The notes under the pieces were generated by a model, which did no database searches, was not told the DNA's origin, and saw only the letters and a list, made by a program, of their open reading frames with translations. Positions 38,229 through 47,428 of a stretch of 64,000 nt of DNA are shown here, piece by piece. Each line of letters begins with the position of its first letter. The stretch's first letter is position 1. The DNA comes from Anaerotignum sp. MSJ-24 (GTDB lineage: Bacteria > Bacillota > Clostridia > Lachnospirales > Anaerotignaceae), in the NCBI RefSeq assembly GCF_018918145.1, contig NZ_JAHLPX010000011.1, positions 62,001 through 126,000 of the forward strand, read 5' to 3'. Both the position numbers and the translations under genes were made by a program.

Positions 38229-39779
38229 TTATTTTCTTAAAAATTCTTTTAAATTCCATACATCTGTGGCAAGACCGTCATAAAATTCCGGCTCATGGCA
38301 GATAAGAAGAATACTTCCCTTGTATTCCTTTAAAGCTCTCTTTAATTCGTCCTTTGCATCGGCGTCAAGATGGTTGGTAGGCTCGTCCAGAAGAAGTACG
38401 TTGCTCTCCCTGTTTATGAGCTTGCATAAACGCACCTTTGCCTGTTCACCGCCGCTTAATACCTTAACCATGCTTTCGATATGCTTTGTTGTAAGACCGC
38501 ATTTTGCAAGGGCGGAACGCACCTCGTACTGCGTCATTGAAGGAAACTCCTTCCAAATTTCGTCTATACAGGTGGTGTTGTCCTCATATTTATGCTCCTG
38601 CTCGAAATATCCTGTGTAAAGATAATCTCCAAGCTCCGTTGAACCGCTGAGAGGCGGTATAAGACCGAGTATGCTCTTGAGAAGCGTTGTTTTGCCTATT
38701 CCGTTTGCGCCGACAATAACTATCTTCTGGCCACGTTCCATAACAAGATTCATCGGAAGAGAAAGCGGTTCATTATAGCCGATAACAAGGTCGTGCGTTT
38801 CGAAAATATATCGTCCTGCGGCTCTTGCCTCCTTGAAAACAAACTCCGGCTTCGGCTTTTCCTTGGAAAGCTCTATTACGTCCATTTTATCAAGCTTTTT
38901 TTGTCTTGACATAGCCATGTTTCTTGTTGAAACTCTCGCTTTGTTTCTTGCAACAAAGTCCTTAAGCTCGTCAATCTCCTGCTGTTGTCTGCGGTATGCC
39001 GCCTCAAGCTGTGCTTTTTTAACGGCATAGACCTCCTGAAATTTCTCATAATTGCCTACATAACGGGTTATTTCCGCATTTTCGACATGATATATAAGAT
39101 TTACTACATCATTCAGAAACGGAATATCGTGCGAAATAAGTATGAATGCGTTTTCGTAATTGATAAGATAACGCTTGAGCCATGCGATATGCTCTGCATC
39201 AAGATAGTTGGTAGGTTCGTCCAAAAGCAGAATATCGGGCTTTTCAAGCAAAAGCTTTGCAAGAAGCACCTTTGTACGCTGACCGCCGCTTAATTCGGTA
39301 ACGTCCTTGTCAAAGCCAAGCTCGTCCAAGTCAAAGGCTCTGCCGATTTCGTCGATTTTGGAATCGAGTACATAGAAATCGTGAGCCGTAAGCGTATCCT
39401 GTATTTCTCCGAGCTCCTCCATCATTGCTGTCATTTCCTCCTCGGAGGCAGCGCACATTTTGTCACATATGGAGTTCATCTTTTCTTCCAGTGCAAATAA
39501 TTCGCCGTATGCGGATTTGAGGACATCTCTTATGGTCATTCCCTTTTCGAGAACGGTATGCTGGTCGAGATAGCCGACATGGACATTTTTTGACCATTCT
39601 ATTTTGCCTTCGTCCGGCTGGAGCGAGCCTGTTATAATGCTCATGAAGGTTGACTTGCCTTCGCCGTTGGCACCGACAAAGCCGACGTGCTCGCCCTTAA
39701 GAAGGCGGAAGGACACGTTGTTGAATATCGCACGGTCACCAAAGCCGTGGCTTAAATTCTCTACTGTTAAAATACTCAT
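38229..39779 (-). CDS. ABC-F family ATP-binding protein
   Basis: A 516-residue protein with two ABC cassettes and no membrane domain. The first has GFVGANGEGKSTF and LSGGQRTKVLLAKLLL with LLLDEPTNYLD; the second has IVGANGIGKTTLL, LSGGEQAKVRLCKLI and LLLDEPTNHLD. Between them lies the charged linker of about 80 residues that marks ABC-F translation factors, which act at the ribosomal E site. It most resembles the general YkpA/YbiT-like group rather than antibiotic-resistance types, but this subgroup call is tentative. Confidence 0.9.
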   Translation of the reverse strand: MSILTVENLSHGFGDRAIFNNVSFRLLKGEHVGFVGANGEGKSTFMSIITGSLQPDEGKIEWSKNVHVGYLDQHTVLEKGMTIRDVLKSAYGELFALEEKMNSICDKMCAASEEEMTAMMEELGEIQDTLTAHDFYVLDSKIDEIGRAFDLDELGFDKDVTELSGGQRTKVLLAKLLLEKPDILLLDEPTNYLDAEHIAWLKRYLINYENAFILISHDIPFLNDVVNLIYHVENAEITRYVGNYEKFQEVYAVKKAQLEAAYRRQQQEIDELKDFVARNKARVSTRNMAMSRQKKLDKMDVIELSKEKPKPEFVFKEARAAGRYIFETHDLVIGYNEPLSLPMNLVMERGQKIVIVGANGIGKTTLLKSILGLIPPLSGSTELGDYLYTGYFEQEHKYEDNTTCIDEIWKEFPSMTQYEVRSALAKCGLTTKHIESMVKVLSGGEQAKVRLCKLINRESNVLLLDEPTNHLDADAKDELKRALKEYKGSILLICHEPEFYDGLATDVWNLKEFLRK

Positions 39780-39894
39780 CAGTTATTCTCCTTATAGGTA
39801 TTTGGCTGTTTAAAAGTATATAACAACAAAGGAATAAATTCAACATAGATAAATTATGGTTTTGCTAATCAGAATTTTCACTAAATGTTTAATG

Positions 39895-40734
39895 TTATTC
39901 CAGCAGACGTTCAATATTTATCTGGCGGTTATAATCGGCGGTCATAATAATACGCTGTTTTATTTCCGAGGGAGTTATGGAAGGATATTTTTCGATAAGC
40001 AGAGCGGCTGCACCGGAAACGATAGGTGTGGACATTGATGTTCCGCTCATCATTATATAATGCGGAGAAACGATTTTTTTATGACTTCTGCCATGAAAGC
40101 CGAAGGAGTAGTTTTCCGACATACAGGAAACGATATTGTTTCCGGGTGCGGTAACATCACAGGAGAAGGACGGAGAGGCACTGTTGCCGACGGTTATTAT
40201 TTTCCGGTTTATGCCGGCAGAGACAATGGAGCTGTTTCCGCTGCCGATATTTCCGTCTGCGGCAACTATACATATGCCATTGTCCCATGCCTCATACATG
40301 GTCCGTACAAGAAGGGAGTTTATTGTGCGGTCGCTTGTGCCGACTGACATATTTGCAATGCGTATATTGTAACGCTTTCGGTTATATATAAGCCACTTGA
40401 TGGCCTTAAGGGCAGTGGAGGCATTTCCTTTTCCGTAGCGGTCGAGTATTTTGAGCACAATAAGGTTTGCATTCGGTGCAATGCCGGAATATCTGCCGTC
40501 CGATAATCTCCCGTTTCCGCAGGCTATGCCGCATACGTGTGTGCCATGGCCGTTGTTGTCATAGCAGTTTGGAATGCCGTTTACAAAATCATGGAATACG
40601 ACAATGCGGTTATAAGGCGAGGTGAAATCTGCCGAAGGCGAAAGACCGGTATCAAGTACGGCAATGCCGACGCCCTTTCCGGTGAAGGGAATGCTGTCGG
40701 TATCCAGATGAACCGAAGGTTTTGCTTTATCCAT
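39895..40734 (-). CDS. Subtilisin-like serine protease (S8 family), no signal peptide
   Basis: A compact 279-residue S8 protease with the complete triad: Asp28 in AVLDTGLSP, His63 in NGHGTHVCG and Ser233 in SGTSMSTP, plus an oxyanion Asn in AADGNIGSG. No signal peptide or propeptide is present, so it is probably an intracellular subtilisin that processes cytosolic proteins. ATG 40734 is chosen because AGAAGG lies 8 bases upstream; GTG 40752 is an alternative adding six residues. Monocistronic. Confidence 0.9.
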   Translation of the reverse strand: MDKAKPSVHLDTDSIPFTGKGVGIAVLDTGLSPSADFTSPYNRIVVFHDFVNGIPNCYDNNGHGTHVCGIACGNGRLSDGRYSGIAPNANLIVLKILDRYGKGNASTALKAIKWLIYNRKRYNIRIANMSVGTSDRTINSLLVRTMYEAWDNGICIVAADGNIGSGNSSIVSAGINRKIITVGNSASPSFSCDVTAPGNNIVSCMSENYSFGFHGRSHKKIVSPHYIMMSGTSMSTPIVSGAAALLIEKYPSITPSEIKQRIIMTADYNRQINIERLLE

Positions 40735-40892
40735 ATAAATACCTTCTGTCACAGATTTTAGTACAGAGTATGAAAAAGACAGGCCTTATGCGACAAAAAA
40801 GAGCATGTCCTTCATAAAAATATAAATAAAAGTGTTATTTCACAAAATTACCGCATAAGATTAGATGTGTAAAAAATTAAGGAGTGTTGTTT

Positions 40893-41090
40893 ATGGGTAA
40901 TTGCGGTTGTTTTGGAGGAAATGAATCTTGCTGGATTATAATTCTGCTTCTGCTCTGCTGTGGATGTGGCTGCGGAAATAACGGCAACGGAGTTCTCGGA
41001 AGTAATTCGGACTCACTTTGGATTATTATACTTATTCTTCTTTTATGCGGTTGCGGCGGCTCTAACTTCAATATGTGCGAGGCAAAATAA
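40893..41090 (+). CDS. Small Gly/Cys-rich protein with two hydrophobic segments
   Basis: A 65-residue protein with repeated structure: a Cys/Gly-rich start (GNCGCFGG), WIIILLLLCCGCGCG, a short Asn/Gly/Ser linker, then WIIILILLLCGCGG. The two WIIIL...CGCG halves look like an internal duplication. Similar chorion-like high-cysteine proteins occur in sporulating Clostridia and some are spore or envelope proteins; that role is inferred. ATG 40893 follows AAGGAG; in-frame GTG 40884 is too close to it. Confidence 0.75.
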   Translation: MGNCGCFGGNESCWIIILLLLCCGCGCGNNGNGVLGSNSDSLWIIILILLLCGCGGSNFNMCEAK

Positions 41091-41099
41091 AAGGGAAAT

Positions 41100-41640
41100 T
41101 TACGGGGAGCTTAGGCTCTCCGTATTTTAATACCTGTCGGTGGCGGTGGAAAATTATTTTGCGGCTTTACAAGTCGCAAGGCTGTCTTTGCGAGGGAGGA
41201 AACTCTTAAATTGCGAATACTGACCGTGCAAGATGGCACGGCAACGCAGTTGCTTTCGTTTACGAAAGTCATGACCAGCGACTTCCTCCCTCGCACTCCT
41301 TCTTTTCCGGACACGCTAAAGTTACGAAAATTATTGACCGCACAAGTATGCACCCCGAAGAAAACGGGGCGGTCGTAGACCGTTTTGCGTAGCAAAATGC
41401 TTTGACCATGGTGCGGTTGCGTAGCAACTTTTGCGAAGCAAAAGTCATGACCATTAAGTCTTCGCAGGAATGCTGCTCGGTCTTAACGCAATTTTGAAAG
41501 CACAAAACTGAAGCTTTGTAGCTAATTATTCAATTTTTCATAAAGCTGCATTCGCAGAATGTAGCTAATTAAAGTTTAGATTGAACCTTTTTAAAGGTTC
41601 ATAGGGTTTGGGGCAACGCCCCAATGTATTAAGTATATTT
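41100..41640. repeat. Intergenic repeat island 1 (multi-hairpin modules)
   Basis: No gene is present. Module 41221-41275 consists of three adjacent hairpins (CCGTGC/GCACGG, GCAAC/GTTGC, CTTTCG/CGAAAG) and ends GTCATGAC; it lies between the perfect 13-bp arms TGCGAGGGAGGAA (41189-41201) and TTCCTCCCTCGCA (41283-41295). A second composite block (41334-41452) includes GCACCCCGAAG...CGGGGC and TTTTGCGTAGCAAAA hairpins and ends in the same AAAGTCATGAC. The distal part, 41545-41623, is an inverted copy of 59831-59910. Confidence 0.8.
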
Positions 41641-41686
41641 TTCGAAAAAGAACATAAAGATATAATAAAAAACGGAGCTGATTGAT

Positions 41687-42184
41687 TTGGAGGAGAATAA
41701 CACAGAAAATATAATCAAAAACATAGATAAAATAAAAATGCTGTCCGGAATGCTGGGACAGGACGGAAGCATGGACGCCGGTAAAATGGAGAACATAATC
41801 AATGCCATAACTACGGCGAAAAAGCTCGGCATAATAAATATGCCGCAGGAGGAAAGTCATGATATTACAGTATCGGAGAACACAGAGCAAGATAACAGCA
41901 GCTTTGGCGAAGGCATAAGAGCGATTAAGGCGGCGATACCTTTTCTGAACAGGGAATACCAGAAGCATTTGTTCCTTGCCGTAAAGCTTATGGAAATGAA
42001 CAAGGAATATGATGACGGCGAAATGAGCCTTCAGTGCCAGAGCATTACGGAAGGTACGTCAGAGGAACAGAGAGAGGCTATGCTAAGGGCTGTAAGAGGC
42101 CAGCTAGGCAGTGAAAGCGGCAGAAAGCTTGATGTTATACTGAAAATGCTTGAGGCAAGAAGAATAGCCGACAGATTAAAATAG
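41687..42184 (+). CDS. Hypothetical 165-residue protein
   Basis: The product is acidic and largely helical, with a leading segment (ENIIKNIDKIKMLSGMLG), a Ser/Glu/Asp-rich middle (residues about 52-72) and a C-terminal helical domain (FLNREYQKHLFLAVKLMEMN, then KLDVILKMLEARRIADRLK). No family was recognised. The start is TTG 41687, preceded by GGAG 10 bases upstream; the next ATG would remove the first helix. It is flanked on both sides by repeat islands and appears to be a single-gene unit. Confidence 0.6.
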   Translation: MEENNTENIIKNIDKIKMLSGMLGQDGSMDAGKMENIINAITTAKKLGIINMPQEESHDITVSENTEQDNSSFGEGIRAIKAAIPFLNREYQKHLFLAVKLMEMNKEYDDGEMSLQCQSITEGTSEEQREAMLRAVRGQLGSESGRKLDVILKMLEARRIADRLK

Positions 42185-42189
42185 AAAAT

Positions 42190-42530
42190 ATAAGTCGAAA
42201 TCAGGATTTCGACTTGTTTAAACAGAGGCATGAATAGCTCATTCCATCGGCTAAAAAGCCTTGAAACTATTGACCATGCAAGATAGCATGGTGGCGAAGC
42301 CACTTTCGCTTGCGAAAGTCATGACTAAGCTATTCTCCTCGACGGGAGTGAATCCCGTCTATTGACCGCACAAGACAGTGCGGCGGCAAAGCCGCTTTTG
42401 CTTTTTCAAAGCAAAAGTCATGACAGTATGGATTTCACTTAGGAAACCACTGACTGTGCAAGACGGCACAGTTGCGAAGCCACTTTCGTTTACGAAAGTC
42501 ATGACTATTGTTTCCTAATACCTTCCGCTG
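42190..42530. repeat. Intergenic repeat island 2 with three hairpin modules
   Basis: The island starts with a perfect 10-bp hairpin AAGTCGAAAT/ATTTCGACTT and holds three modules: 42270-42325, 42362-42424 and 42450-42505. Each consists of consecutive small hairpins and runs from TTGACC or CTGACT to GTCATGAC. The first lies between GAATAGC (42232) and GCTATTC (42329); the third lies exactly between AGGAAAC (42441-42447) and GTTTCCT (42510-42516). Island 3 at 59086-59300 is the same sequence without the first and third modules. Confidence 0.85.
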
Positions 42531-42557
42531 TACAAAAATAATTTTGTCTAAAATCTA

Positions 42558-42591
42558 AGTCCTGCATGAATGGAATATGCAGGACTTTTTT
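42558..42591 (+). terminator. Intrinsic terminator
   Basis: A perfect 10-bp stem AGTCCTGCAT/ATGCAGGACT (42558-42567 with 42577-42586) followed by TTTTTT. It ends the 41687 transcript beyond the repeat island; it also lies just past the stop of the minus-strand gene. Confidence 0.75.
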
Positions 42592-42593
42592 GG

Positions 42594-42809
42594 TTACTTA
42601 CATATAATACACAATAATATTATAAGTAGTATAAGCGGAAAGCTCTGCGTGTTTTCGGACGTATTATTACTGCATGGCGTTGGTCTGCTTTCGACACAGG
42701 CACATTCTTCAACGGCTGTACTGCATAAATATTCGGGCTGAACCGGCTTGCCGGGCTCAAACTGACAGTTATATGGCTGTGGAATGCTTCGATTGAAACG
42801 GCTTGACAT
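42594..42809 (-). CDS. Small Cys-containing protein with C-terminal membrane anchor
   Basis: A 71-residue protein with a polar N-terminal part carrying five cysteines (NCQFE, YLCST, ECACVE, PCSNN), then a C-terminal hydrophobic stretch (FPLILLIILLCIICK), so it would be tail-anchored. No family was recognised. ATG 42809 has a good ribosome site on the minus strand (AAGGAGC). Like the protein at 40893 it combines cysteines with a short hydrophobic segment, which may point to spore or envelope roles, but that is inference. Confidence 0.6.
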   Translation of the reverse strand: MSSRFNRSIPQPYNCQFEPGKPVQPEYLCSTAVEECACVESRPTPCSNNTSENTQSFPLILLIILLCIICK

Positions 42810-42962
42810 TGTTTTGCTCCTTACGATATTTATATATCGTTATATTTATATGCCGAATTAAGCCGGAGTATGAATAAATAAACATTATTGGTGCATCAGA
42901 CATAGTATTTAACAATTTTTTTGTGCTGATGTACAATTATTATTATATTTTATGTGTTCAGG

Positions 42963-42991
42963 TTGACTTTAACACACTAAAGGTATACAAT
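42963..42991 (+). promoter_or_regulatory. Promoter of the citrate synthase-IDH operon
   Basis: TTGACT (42963-42968) and TACAAT (42986-42991) with a 17-base spacer, about 87 bases before the first start codon. Confidence 0.7.
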
Positions 42992-43077
42992 AACATTACT
43001 TTTTGTTCAATATTTCAAATCAAAGATAAATAATTAATTTACATAAATCCGTTTGGGTTGTTTTGAGGAGGCCGATT

Positions 43078-44466
43078 ATGCTTGAGTTTAATAAGAAAAC
43101 AAATTTACTTGAAAGCATAGCACAGGAATATCCTCTTGAAGAGGTAAAGGATCCCAATCTTTTCAGAGATTATTTCAGCTATGAGGATATACCTAAGGTA
43201 GCGTTTAACAGACGTTTGGTGCCTATGGACGTACCCGATGATATTTGGATTACCGATACAACCTTCCGTGACGGACAGCAGTCCAGAGAACCGTATACGG
43301 TTGAGCAGATGACAATGCTTTTCGATATGATACACAGACTTTCCGGTCCCAACGGCGTAATAAAGATGAGCGAATTCTTCCTTTATACAAAGAAGGACCA
43401 GGAGGCAGTATATAAATGTCTTGAAAAGGGCTATCAGTTTCCCGAAATAACAAGCTGGATAAGAGCATCACAGAAGGATTTCGAGCTTGTTAAGGAAATA
43501 GGCCTTAAGGAAACGGGAATACTTGTAAGCTGTTCCGATTACCACATATTCAAAAAAATGCACATGACAAGACGTCAGGCGGTAGACCATTATCTTGCGG
43601 TTGTCCGTGAATGTATCGAAACAGGCGTAAAGCCGAGATGTCATTTTGAGGATATAACAAGAGCCGATTTCTATGGCTTTGTTGTTCCCTTTGCATCAGC
43701 ACTTATGGATCTTATGGAGGATACCGGAGTTCCCGTTAAAATACGTGCCTGCGACACAATGGGCTATGGCGTTACATATCCCGGTGCGGTTCTTCCAAGA
43801 AGCGTTCCCGGTATAATCTACGGTCTGCATAACCATGCCGGAGTTCCCCATGAGCTTATCGAATGGCATGGACACAATGACTTTTATCGTGCGGTAAACA
43901 ATGCGTCATATGCGTGGCTTTACGGCGCAAGCGGCGTAAACTGCTCACTTCTCGGCATAGGCGAAAGAACGGGAAATACACCTCTTGAGGCCATGATTTT
44001 TGAATATGCACAGCTTAAGGGAACATTAAACGGTGCAGACACAACGGTTATTACGGAAATAGCCGATTATTATCAGAATGAAATCGGTTATGATATACCG
44101 CCTATGACTCCTTTCGTAGGAAAAAACTTTAACGTAACCAGAGCCGGAATTCATGCCGACGGATTACTTAAGGATGAGGAGATTTACAATATATTCGATA
44201 CTGATAAATTCCTCAACAGACCTGTTAAAATTGCTATTTCAAATACTTCCGGAACATCGGGCATTGCACACTGGATAAATGTATTCTATAATTTTAAGGG
44301 TGCAGACATGGTTGATAAAAAGGATGAGCTTGTCGAAATAGTAAAGGAATGGGTTGACGAGCAGTATAATGAAGGACGAGTAACAATGATAACCGACGGC
44401 GAGCTTGAGTCAATCGTAAACGAAACGGCAGTAAGACTTAAGCAGGACAAATATTTAAGGAGATAA
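43078..44466 (+). CDS. Probable Re-type citrate synthase (isopropylmalate/homocitrate synthase-like)
   Basis: A 462-residue protein of the DRE-TIM metallolyase superfamily. ITDTTFRDGQQSREPYT near residues 58-74 provides the metal and keto-acid site, and LHNHAGVPHELIEWHGHNDF the His ligands. The N-terminal extension with PNLFRDYFSYEDIPK and the SEFFLYTKKDQEAV segment resemble the Re-citrate synthase of Clostridium kluyveri rather than true isopropylmalate synthases, and the next gene encodes an isocitrate dehydrogenase. It would make citrate from acetyl-CoA and oxaloacetate for glutamate synthesis. ATG 43078 follows GAGGAGG. Homocitrate synthase is the main alternative. Confidence 0.7.
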   Translation: MLEFNKKTNLLESIAQEYPLEEVKDPNLFRDYFSYEDIPKVAFNRRLVPMDVPDDIWITDTTFRDGQQSREPYTVEQMTMLFDMIHRLSGPNGVIKMSEFFLYTKKDQEAVYKCLEKGYQFPEITSWIRASQKDFELVKEIGLKETGILVSCSDYHIFKKMHMTRRQAVDHYLAVVRECIETGVKPRCHFEDITRADFYGFVVPFASALMDLMEDTGVPVKIRACDTMGYGVTYPGAVLPRSVPGIIYGLHNHAGVPHELIEWHGHNDFYRAVNNASYAWLYGASGVNCSLLGIGERTGNTPLEAMIFEYAQLKGTLNGADTTVITEIADYYQNEIGYDIPPMTPFVGKNFNVTRAGIHADGLLKDEEIYNIFDTDKFLNRPVKIAISNTSGTSGIAHWINVFYNFKGADMVDKKDELVEIVKEWVDEQYNEGRVTMITDGELESIVNETAVRLKQDKYLRR

Positions 44467-44471
44467 GGATT

Positions 44472-45638
44472 ATGACAAACAAAGAGAAAATTGAAGCAGC
44501 AAAGGAAAAATTCGGTATCCTTCTGGAGGAACAGCTTGCAAGAGTTGAGCGAATGAAAAATGAGCCTGATTTCATTGATTATTCAAAGCTTGACAAAATT
44601 ATCATCGGTGTTACCGGCGGCGACGGAATAGGCCCTGCAATAACAGGACAGGCACAGAGAATACTTGAATTCCTTCTTAAGGACGATATTGCATCCGGCA
44701 AGGTGGAGGTAAGAAACATTGAAGGTCTTACAATAGAAAAACGTGTTGAGTGTATGAAGGCTATTCCCGACGACGTTATGGCAGAGCTTAAGAAATGCCA
44801 TGTTATACTTAAGGGACCTACAACAACACCCAGAAAGGGCGATCCATGGCCCAACATTGAAAGTGCGAATGTTGCAATGAGAAAGGAATTAGACCTTTTT
44901 GCAAATGTTCGTCCCGTAAGAATTCCCGAACAGGGCATTGACTGGACATTCTACAGAGAAAATACAGAAGGTGCATATGCGGTAGGAAGCAAGGGTGCAG
45001 TTGTTGACGAAGACCTTTCTGTTGACTTTACGGTAACAACATCACAGGGAACGGAAAGAGTTATAAGAGCTGCATTTGATTTTGCGGTTAAGAACGGAAA
45101 AACAAGAGTAACGGCAGTTACAAAGGCAAACATAATCAAGGCAACAGACGGAAAATTCCTTGATCTGTTCTATGCAATAGCTAAGGAATATCCCCAGATT
45201 GAGGCTGACGACTGGTATATCGACATTATGACAGCTAAGCTTGTGGACGAAAAAAGACGTAAGGACTTCCAGGTTGTTGTTCTTCCTAACCTTTACGGCG
45301 ACATTATCACAGACGAGGCTGCTGAGTTCCAGGGCGGCGTTGGTACAGCCGGAAGTTCAAATATCGGTAAGAGATATGCTATGTTTGAGGCTATCCACGG
45401 TTCAGCTCCCCGTATGGTTGCGGAAGGCAGAGATAAATATGCCGATCCTTGCAGCGTAATAAGAGCATGTGTACTTCTTCTTAACCACATCGGTTACAGC
45501 GAACAGGCCGCTAAGCTTGAAAAAGCACTTGACATCTGCACACAGACAGAAAGAAAGGTTTACACAACAGGCCGTGATACAGGTGCGACAGGCGAAGAGG
45601 TTACAAACTACATAATGGAAACAATCGAAAAATTATAA
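44472..45638 (+). CDS. Isocitrate dehydrogenase (isocitrate/isopropylmalate family)
   Basis: A 388-residue beta-decarboxylating dehydrogenase. VTGGDGIGPAIT near residues 46-57 and the substrate region FYRENTEGAYAVGSKG are conserved, as are VVLPNLYGDIITDEAAEFQGGVGTAGS and the cofactor-binding IHGSAPRMVAEGRDKYADP. Its partner gene, a probable citrate synthase, ends 5 bases upstream, so oxidation of isocitrate to 2-oxoglutarate is the most likely role. NAD versus NADP use cannot be assigned with certainty. An N-terminal helical extension of about 40 residues is present. Confidence 0.85.
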   Translation: MTNKEKIEAAKEKFGILLEEQLARVERMKNEPDFIDYSKLDKIIIGVTGGDGIGPAITGQAQRILEFLLKDDIASGKVEVRNIEGLTIEKRVECMKAIPDDVMAELKKCHVILKGPTTTPRKGDPWPNIESANVAMRKELDLFANVRPVRIPEQGIDWTFYRENTEGAYAVGSKGAVVDEDLSVDFTVTTSQGTERVIRAAFDFAVKNGKTRVTAVTKANIIKATDGKFLDLFYAIAKEYPQIEADDWYIDIMTAKLVDEKRRKDFQVVVLPNLYGDIITDEAAEFQGGVGTAGSSNIGKRYAMFEAIHGSAPRMVAEGRDKYADPCSVIRACVLLLNHIGYSEQAAKLEKALDICTQTERKVYTTGRDTGATGEEVTNYIMETIEKL

Positions 45639-45650
45639 TAAGATTATTAA

Positions 45651-45679
45651 TGGCTGTGCCTTTTGGCACAGTCATTTTT
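45651..45679 (+). terminator. Terminator of the citrate synthase-IDH operon
   Basis: A 10-bp stem with one G-U pair (45651-45660 with 45665-45674) around TTTT, followed by TTTTTG. Confidence 0.85.
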
Positions 45680-45766
45680 GTTGTAAAAATATTTAGTGTT
45701 TGTTATACTGATTATGTATAAGTAAATTTTTGCGAAACAAAAATAATAAATACGGAGAGATAATTA

Positions 45767-46924
45767 ATGGATAAAATAAAAGTAATGAGTGTTTTCGGAA
45801 CACGACCGGAGGCTATAAAAATGGCACCTCTCGTCAAGGCGTTGGATAAAGAGCCAAAGACCGAGAGTATAGTCTGTGTTACGGCACAGCACAGGGAAAT
45901 GCTTGACCAGGTGCTTGAGGATTTTAAAATTGTGCCGGATTATGACCTGAACATAATGAAGGCAGGACAGACGCTTGAGGACATAACGGTAAGAGCACTT
46001 ACGGGAATAGGCGAGGTAATAAGAGAGGTTAAGCCTGACATAGTTCTTGTACACGGCGATACATCAACGACCTTTGCGGCTTCGCTTGCGTCTTATTATA
46101 ACCAGACAAAGGTTGGCCATGTTGAGGCAGGCCTCCGCACCTATGACAAATATCAGCCGTTCCCGGAGGAAATGAACAGAAGACTTACGGGAGCTATTGC
46201 CGACCTTCATTTTTCGCCGACAAAAATGGCAAAGGAAAATCTGCTTAAGGAAAATATAGATGAAAACGGCATTTTCATAACGGGAAATACGGCTATCGAC
46301 GCACTTAAAACAACAATAGACGACAGCTATGTGTTCACAGTTGATGAGCTTAACAAAATTGATTTCAAGAATAAAAGAATTATAACGATAACGGCGCACA
46401 GAAGGGAAAATCTCGGAGAGCCGCTTAAGAATATTTGCAGAGCCTTCAGAAGAATTGCGGACGATTATGAAGACGTTGAAATGGTTTATGCAGTTCATAA
46501 AAATCCGGCAGTGTCTAATACTGTACACGAAATTCTTGGCGGCCATGAAAGAATACATCTTCTTGATCCGCTTGATTTGCGAGATATGCACAATCTTATG
46601 AACAGATCATATCTGGTTATGACCGATTCCGGCGGACTTCAAGAGGAGGTTCCGTCAATGGGCAAGCCTGTGCTTGTGCTCAGAAATGTTACCGAAAGAC
46701 CGGAAGGTGTTGAGGCAGGAACACTTAAGCTTGCCGGAACGGACGAAAACACAGTATACGGCATGGCAAAACAGCTCCTTGATGATAAAGAGGAATACAG
46801 AAAAATGGCTGTTGCAAAAAATCCCTTCGGCGACGGAAATGCCTCCGAAAGAATAGTCGGTGCAATATTATACAGCTTCGGGCTTTCCGACGAAAGACCG
46901 GCGGACTATATTACAAAGGAGTAA
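45767..46924 (+). CDS. wecB: UDP-N-acetylglucosamine 2-epimerase (non-hydrolysing)
   Basis: A 385-residue enzyme converting UDP-GlcNAc to UDP-ManNAc for cell-wall and teichoic acid polymers. Family motifs are VFGTRPEAIKMAPLV at the start, VHGDTSTTFAAS near 94-105, HVEAGLRTYDKYQPFPEEMNR near 118, TAHRRENLGEPL near 207 and TDSGGLQEEVPSMGKPVLVLR near 285. All active-site residues expected in WecB/MnaA appear to be present. The start follows GGAGAG. It lies 6 bases before the dihydrofolate reductase gene, an unusual partner. Confidence 0.94.
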   Translation: MDKIKVMSVFGTRPEAIKMAPLVKALDKEPKTESIVCVTAQHREMLDQVLEDFKIVPDYDLNIMKAGQTLEDITVRALTGIGEVIREVKPDIVLVHGDTSTTFAASLASYYNQTKVGHVEAGLRTYDKYQPFPEEMNRRLTGAIADLHFSPTKMAKENLLKENIDENGIFITGNTAIDALKTTIDDSYVFTVDELNKIDFKNKRIITITAHRRENLGEPLKNICRAFRRIADDYEDVEMVYAVHKNPAVSNTVHEILGGHERIHLLDPLDLRDMHNLMNRSYLVMTDSGGLQEEVPSMGKPVLVLRNVTERPEGVEAGTLKLAGTDENTVYGMAKQLLDDKEEYRKMAVAKNPFGDGNASERIVGAILYSFGLSDERPADYITKE

Positions 46925-46930
46925 GACAAT

Positions 46931-47419
46931 ATGAAAATGATTGCTGCCGTTGATAAAAACTGGGCGATAGGCAACAAGGGCGAGCTGCTTGCACATCTTT
47001 CCGGAGATATGAAGTTTTTCAGAGCAAAAACAACCGGAAACACCGTTATTCTCGGAAGAAAAACGCTTGCCACATTTCCCGGAGGAAATCCGCTTAAGGA
47101 CAGAAGAAACATAGTGCTTACACATAAAGCCGATTTTGACGGAAACGGTGCGGAAGTTGCCCATTCGGTTGAAGAGGTGCTTGAGCTTGTTAAAAATGAA
47201 AATACGGATAATGTATATGTTATAGGCGGCGAAAGCGTTTACAGCCAGTTCATGGATTACTGCGATACCGCATATATAACGGTTTTTGACAAGACCTTTG
47301 AGGCAGATGTGCATATAGAAAATCTGGATATGTCCGATAAGTGGCAGTTAAAAGATGAAAGCGAAGACTATGAGGAAAAGGGCATTTCCTATTGTTTCAG
47401 AACTTATGTAAAAAAGTAA
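46931..47419 (+). CDS. folA: Dihydrofolate reductase
   Basis: A 162-residue enzyme that makes tetrahydrofolate with NADPH. The N-terminus MIAAVDKNWAIGNKGELL, the active-site helix with Asp in HLSGDMKFFR, the NADPH motif VILGRKTLATFPGGNPL and VYVIGGESVY all match. The usual LPW motif is replaced by LLAH, a variant that also removes the active-site Trp; this could affect affinity for trimethoprim, though this is not testable here. ATG 46931 directly follows the epimerase stop; a weak AAGGAG overlaps that stop. Confidence 0.9.
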   Translation: MKMIAAVDKNWAIGNKGELLAHLSGDMKFFRAKTTGNTVILGRKTLATFPGGNPLKDRRNIVLTHKADFDGNGAEVAHSVEEVLELVKNENTDNVYVIGGESVYSQFMDYCDTAYITVFDKTFEADVHIENLDMSDKWQLKDESEDYEEKGISYCFRTYVKK

Positions 47420-47428
47420 AAAATGTTC

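Noticed and set aside
41269-41505. Minus-strand ORF with VKAFCYAKRSTTAPFSSGCIL-like residues in repeat island 1
   Set aside because: A nearly identical peptide appears at 59971-60279 in island 4. Both are translations of the palindromic repeat and lack ribosome sites.
42190-42530. CRISPR-like spacing of repeats
   Set aside because: The units are unequal, each is a set of hairpins, there are no unique spacers of constant length, and no cas genes occur nearby.
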